Positions 1 to 8,000 of a stretch of DNA of 8,000 bases are shown one piece after another (the first letter of the stretch is position 1; every line of letters begins with the position of its first letter). The notes beneath the pieces were generated by a model. It had not been told where the DNA came from, ran no database searches, and was given only the letters and a program-made list of their open reading frames with translations. Source of the stretch: an uncultured Caldilinea sp. (GTDB lineage: Bacteria; Chloroflexota; Anaerolineae; Caldilineales; Caldilineaceae). The position numbers and the translations under genes are program-made. Location of the stretch: NCBI GenBank assembly GCA_937928035.1, contig CALFWA010000332.1:1-8000 (forward strand). The letters run 5' to 3'.

Positions 1-1
1 C

Positions 2-2183
<2,182 letters not shown>

Positions 2184-2187
<4 letters not shown>

Positions 2188-2630
2188 GCGACGCCATCAC
2201 ATCCTTGCTTCTCTCTACAGCTCCAGGGCTTTATCGCTGGCCGACGTCGCTTTCTGTGCGCAAGCTGACGCAGGCGGCGGATGCGCTTGGCTGGCGTTTT
2301 TTTCATCTAGACGGACGCCGTGCGCGCGACAAGATGGGCTTTTTGCGCGCAGCAGCGGAGGCGATGGCGTTTCCCGACTATTTCGGCGAGAATTGGGACG
2401 CGTTTGAGGAATGCATCAACGACCTGGGTTGGACGCCTGCGCCCGGCTACGTGCTGCTGTATGAGCACGTCTGGTGGTTTGCGTGCGCTCACCCGGCGGA
2501 GTGGCGCACAGCAAGAAGCATCCTACAGGATGTCTGCGCAAACTGGGCGCTGCAAGATGTGAAATTTTTTGTGCTTTTGCGCCATACGCATGGGTGCAGC
2601 GGCGTGGACGCCGCACTGCACGTTCATTGA
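2184..2630 (+). CDS. Barstar-family ribonuclease inhibitor
   Basis: This 148-residue soluble protein has no signal or membrane segment. The diagnostic stretch is FPDYFGENWDAFEECINDL (residues 63-81), matching the barstar helix LPEYYGENLDALWDCLTGW. Barstar Asp35, which blocks the barnase active site, corresponds to Asp72, and barstar Asp39 corresponds to Glu76. The aligned position of Trp38 is Glu75. Hydrophobic strands at about 88-93 (GYVLLY) and 127-132 (KFFVLL) fit the small barstar fold. The protein is longer than the 90-residue Bacillus barstar because of an N-terminal extension (about 37 residues, with GLYRWP) and a central insertion; this longer form is common in the family. The start is set by the ATGA overlap with the RNase stop. 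Only a weak GGAA precedes it, three bases from ATG, so translation is probably coupled to the RNase. It most likely neutralises RNase that remains or matures in the cytoplasm. Confidence 0.9.
2594..2621 (+). terminator. Strong hairpin at the convergent junction, possible terminator
   Basis: GTGCA-GCGGCG, a TGGA loop, then CGCCGC, a two-base AC bulge and TGCAC form an 11-pair GC-rich stem. It lies in the last codons of the barstar gene, nine bases before its stop codon. It is followed on neither strand by a clear T-run, so it is not a classic intrinsic terminator. It is the only strong structure I see where two convergent operons meet, so a role in ending transcription or protecting the 3' end is possible but unproven. 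Confidence 0.3.
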
Positions 2631-2633
2631 GGC

Positions 2634-3177
2634 TCAATCATCGCAGAGCGATCTCCGCTGAGACCACCTGCGCACCATCTCGCATTGCGCCCAGGTCTCC
2701 GGCGAGGCGCGATGGGCGTTGGGCAGTTCCTTGCACAGTCGAGCGATCGTCGCCAGCGCCTCGTCGCCGCTCATGCCCTGCTGCACGAGATAACAACCGA
2801 TCACCACCCCTGTGCGCCCGATGCCGCCGAAGCAATGCACGTAGACGGTTTGCCCCGCCTGCAATGCAGAGTCGATATGGGCAAGGATAGCTTGCATCTG
2901 CGCTACTGAAGGCGTCCCCATGTCGGGAATCGGCGAGTTCCAGTGCTCGACCTTGCAGCCTCGCAGGGCAGCTTGTTCGAGCAGCAACGGCCAGTAAGGG
3001 CGAAGGTCGTATTCGCCGGGCTCGGTCAGGTCTATGATGACGTCTACGCCGATATCCAGCAATGCAGCCACGCGGCGTTGCGCTGTCGGCAGATCAACGG
3101 CGCATGGATAGGGGCCGGCCAGCAGCCGGGGCGCCACTCGATAAGCGCCGGGCAGATCGATGTGCAGAGGTTGGGCG

Positions 3178-3185
<8 letters not shown>
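2634..3185 (-). CDS. Dual-specificity/tyrosine-type protein phosphatase
   Basis: This is a 183-residue cytoplasmic protein. The cysteine-phosphatase signature HCFGGIGRTG is at residues 117-126, with nucleophile Cys118 and phosphate-binding Arg124. A D-loop with a likely general acid is at PIPDMGTPS (85-93, Asp88). A C-terminal SPETWAQ (161-167) resembles the Q-loop. IIDLTEPGEYD (50-60) is also typical of DSP-like enzymes. The frame is open further upstream to 3410, but that part is low-complexity shadow of the kinase gene. I chose the ATG at 3185-3183 because conserved phosphatase sequence begins just after it and GGA sits five bases before it. An ATG four codons earlier is possible. The start overlaps the kinase stop by eight bases, implying coupled translation. 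The target is unknown; Ser/Thr/Tyr phosphoproteins are the family expectation. Confidence 0.87.
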
Positions 3186-4890
<1,705 letters not shown>

Positions 4891-4897
4891 CTGTCAG

Positions 4898-5283
4898 TTA
4901 CGCCAGCAGGCTGGCATTGTCGAAACCATCGGGCAGCAGGGCGCGCACCGTCGTCGTGCGATAGGCGCCGGTTTCATCGGCGATGTAAACGACCATGTCT
5001 GGGCCTAGCTCGATCATCACCTGTCGACAAGCCCCGCAGGGGGAGCCGCCGTTGCGCGTCACGACGGCCATGGCGGCAAAGCGACGTTTGCCCTGGGCGA
5101 CCGCCGCAGTCAGGGCGACGCGTTCGGCGCAGATCGTGGAAGGATAGGCCGCATTCTCAACATTGCAGCCCAGAAACACCTCGCCGTCCTCAGTTAGGAC
5201 GGCGGCGCCGACGGCATAGTTGCTGTACGGAGCATAAGCGCGCGCACGAGCCTCCTTTGCCGCCTGGATCAATTCGGTTGGAC

Positions 5284-5287
<4 letters not shown>
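4898..5287 (-). CDS. cdd: Cytidine deaminase
   Basis: This 129-residue enzyme matches the small homotetrameric cytidine deaminases, which hydrolyse cytidine and deoxycytidine to uridine and deoxyuridine in pyrimidine salvage. Zinc ligands are Cys53 (in TICAERVAL) and Cys84 and Cys87 (in SPCGACRQV). The proton-shuttling glutamate is Glu55. The substrate-binding motif CNVENAAYP (41-49) and the N-terminal YSNYAVGAA are present, as is the C-terminal LLPDGF. The ATG at 5287-5285 overlaps the stop of the upstream membrane-protein gene as ATGA. The frame could extend to an ATG at 5320, but the extra eleven residues lie within the upstream gene and the shorter start gives the usual family length. Three-Cys zinc binding separates it from the larger E. 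coli type. It is complete and ordinary. Confidence 0.96.
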
Positions 5288-6624
<1,337 letters not shown>

Positions 6625-6627
6625 AAT

Positions 6628-8000
6628 TTACTCCTCCGATCCTCCCTGTGGAGGCGTCCTGGCTTCCATCTTGTGCACTCGCGCCGGCACGCCATAGGCC
6701 GTAGCGTGCGCCGGGATGTCCCGCGTGACGACGGAGCCAGCGCCGGTGCGGGCGAACTCTCCCACTACCACCGGAGCCACGAGCATGGTGTCGCTGCCGA
6801 TAAAGGCATGATCACCGATAATTGTTTTCGATTTATGAACGCCATCATAATTACATGTGATCGTGCCTGCGCCGATGTTGACGTTGGCGCCGACCTCTGC
6901 ATTGCCGATATAGCTGAAATGCCCCATCTTGACGCCGGGACCAAGGTAGCTGTCCTTCACTTCGCCGAAATTGCCCATGTGCACGTTCTCTCCCAGATGG
7001 GCGCCCTTGCGCAGATGGCTAAAGGGCCCGATCTCCGACCCTTGGTCCATGCGGGCCCGCTCCAGTACGGAATAGACGACACGACAGCGGTCGGCGATCT
7101 GAGTGTCGATAATCTGGCTATACGGTCCGATCGTGCAATGGCGACCGATCACCGTGGCGCCTTGCAAGAGACAACCGGGCCAGATGGTCGTATCGGCGCC
7201 GATCTGCACGGTATCTTCAATATAGGTCGAGAGCGGATCGACAATGGTTACACCTTCTAGCATATGGCGCTCCAGAATACGGCGCCGTAAAATCGCCTCC
7301 GCTTCAGCAAGATGAACGCGGTTATTTACTCCATAGACATCCTCAAGCGGCGCTTCCAACGTCACAATCTGTCGCCCCTGACTTGCCGCCATGGACACCA
7401 GATCGGTCAGATAATACTCTCCCTTTGCGCTTCTGGGAATGTTTGGAAGGTTCTGGCGCAGCCAGGCAGCGTGAAAACAATAGACGCCGGGGTTCAGTTC
7501 CTGAATTGCCAGCTGTTCGGGCGTGCAATCTGCTTCTTCCACAATAGCTGCAACGCTTCCGTCGCTGCGTCGTACAATGCGACCAAATCCTTGGGGATTT
7601 TCACGCTTGACCGTCAGCATGGCGATCGCCAGCGCAGGACTAGCTGCATGCGTCCGGTACAAATCCAGAAGACGACGCAAGGTTGCTTGCGTAAGCAACG
7701 GCATGTCGGCGTAGGTGACAATTACAGCGTCGGCGTCCTGCGCCACAGACGGCAAAGCTTGCAAAACGGCGTGACCCGTTCCCAGCAGTTCTTGCTGTTC
7801 AGCGTAGACGGCGCGCTCTTGCAGATAGGAGCGAACCAACTCCTGCCCATGTCCGACGACAACGATCGGCGGAGCGTCCACAAGCGACTCAACAGCGCGC
7901 ATCGCCCAATCGATCATTGGCCGCCCCATCAAGGGGTGCATCACCTTGGGATATTCTGATTTCATGCGCGTGCCGTATCCGGCGGCGAGAAGAACTGCGG
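6628..8000 (-). CDS. glmU: Bifunctional GlmU: GlcNAc-1-P uridyltransferase / GlcN-1-P acetyltransferase (5' partial)
   Basis: GlmU makes UDP-GlcNAc, the precursor of peptidoglycan and other envelope glycans, in two cytoplasmic steps: acetylation of glucosamine-1-phosphate, then uridylyl transfer. The visible 456 residues begin with AVLLAAGYGTRMKSEYPKV, the nucleotide-binding signature, so only a few N-terminal residues lie beyond base 8000; an ATG at 7965 is internal. Uridyltransferase motifs include LGTGHAV, YADMPLL (Mg-binding Asp98 of the visible chain) and GVNNR. From about visible residue 255 there are left-handed beta-helix hexapeptide repeats. Acetyltransferase residues match E. coli GlmU by motif: HLRKG (Arg330), EVKDS (Lys348), MGHFSYIGN (His360, Tyr363) and CNYDGVHKSKT (Asn383, Lys389). 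Both active sites look intact. It is the first gene seen in the minus-strand cluster; any promoter is outside the window. Confidence 0.97.
   Translation of the reverse strand, partial: AVLLAAGYGTRMKSEYPKVMHPLMGRPMIDWAMRAVESLVDAPPIVVVGHGQELVRSYLQERAVYAEQQELLGTGHAVLQALPSVAQDADAVIVTYADMPLLTQATLRRLLDLYRTHAASPALAIAMLTVKRENPQGFGRIVRRSDGSVAAIVEEADCTPEQLAIQELNPGVYCFHAAWLRQNLPNIPRSAKGEYYLTDLVSMAASQGRQIVTLEAPLEDVYGVNNRVHLAEAEAILRRRILERHMLEGVTIVDPLSTYIEDTVQIGADTTIWPGCLLQGATVIGRHCTIGPYSQIIDTQIADRCRVVYSVLERARMDQGSEIGPFSHLRKGAHLGENVHMGNFGEVKDSYLGPGVKMGHFSYIGNAEVGANVNIGAGTITCNYDGVHKSKTIIGDHAFIGSDTMLVAPVVVGEFARTGAGSVVTRDIPAHATAYGVPARVHKMEARTPPQGGSEE
6631..6637 (-). promoter_or_regulatory. Shine-Dalgarno site of the CNNM/CBS gene
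   Basis: On the minus strand GGAGGAG encodes the last glutamates of GlmU and ends six bases before the GTG start at 6624. It is a full-consensus ribosome binding site. It confirms the GTG rather than a later ATG as the start, and it shows independent initiation inside the operon. Confidence 0.8.

Noticed and set aside
6673..7959. Two plus-strand open frames of about 195 and 215 codons
   Set aside because: Both are antisense to glmU, whose catalytic motifs are clear; no domain is recognisable in them.

Overview
This window is almost wall-to-wall coding, with two tightly packed, convergent gene clusters. It is GC-rich (roughly 60% by eye) and bacterial. The gene families suggest Chloroflexota (Caldilineae/Anaerolineae-like): a GT39-type membrane glycosyltransferase with a large C-terminal extension, and the run glmU, DUF21/CBS protein, cytidine deaminase, GAF/PAS histidine kinase. 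That placement is inference from family resemblance; no rRNA or other marker is present.

Left part, + strand (2-2630): three genes joined by 4-base ATGA overlaps. The first is the 3' part of a polytopic membrane protein of the GT39/ArnT/PMT type, whose start lies before the window. The second is a 200-residue protein with one N-terminal membrane anchor, a Pro/Thr/Ala-rich linker and a C-terminal guanyl-specific ribonuclease domain of the RNase Sa/barnase superfamily, with all expected catalytic residues. The third is a barstar-family protein, the known inhibitor family of exactly this ribonuclease superfamily. Together the last two look like a membrane-tethered or exported RNase with a cytoplasmic immunity protein, and they are the most distinctive content here.

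Right part, - strand (8000 down to 2634): a five-gene cluster read glmU (5' end outside the window), HlyC/CorC-like CNNM/CBS membrane protein, cytidine deaminase, soluble GAF-PAS histidine kinase, dual-specificity-type phosphatase. Junctions are a 3-base gap, a 4-base overlap, a 7-base gap and an 8-base overlap, so the genes are very likely co-transcribed. They combine cell-envelope precursor synthesis (UDP-GlcNAc), a membrane protein, pyrimidine salvage, and a sensor kinase with a protein phosphatase. No response regulator is in the window.

The two clusters meet at 2630/2634 with only three bases between the stop codons. A strong hairpin lies inside the last codons of the barstar gene. No intergenic stretch exceeds 7 bases. 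I see no RNA genes, mobile elements, CRISPR arrays or convincing promoters.
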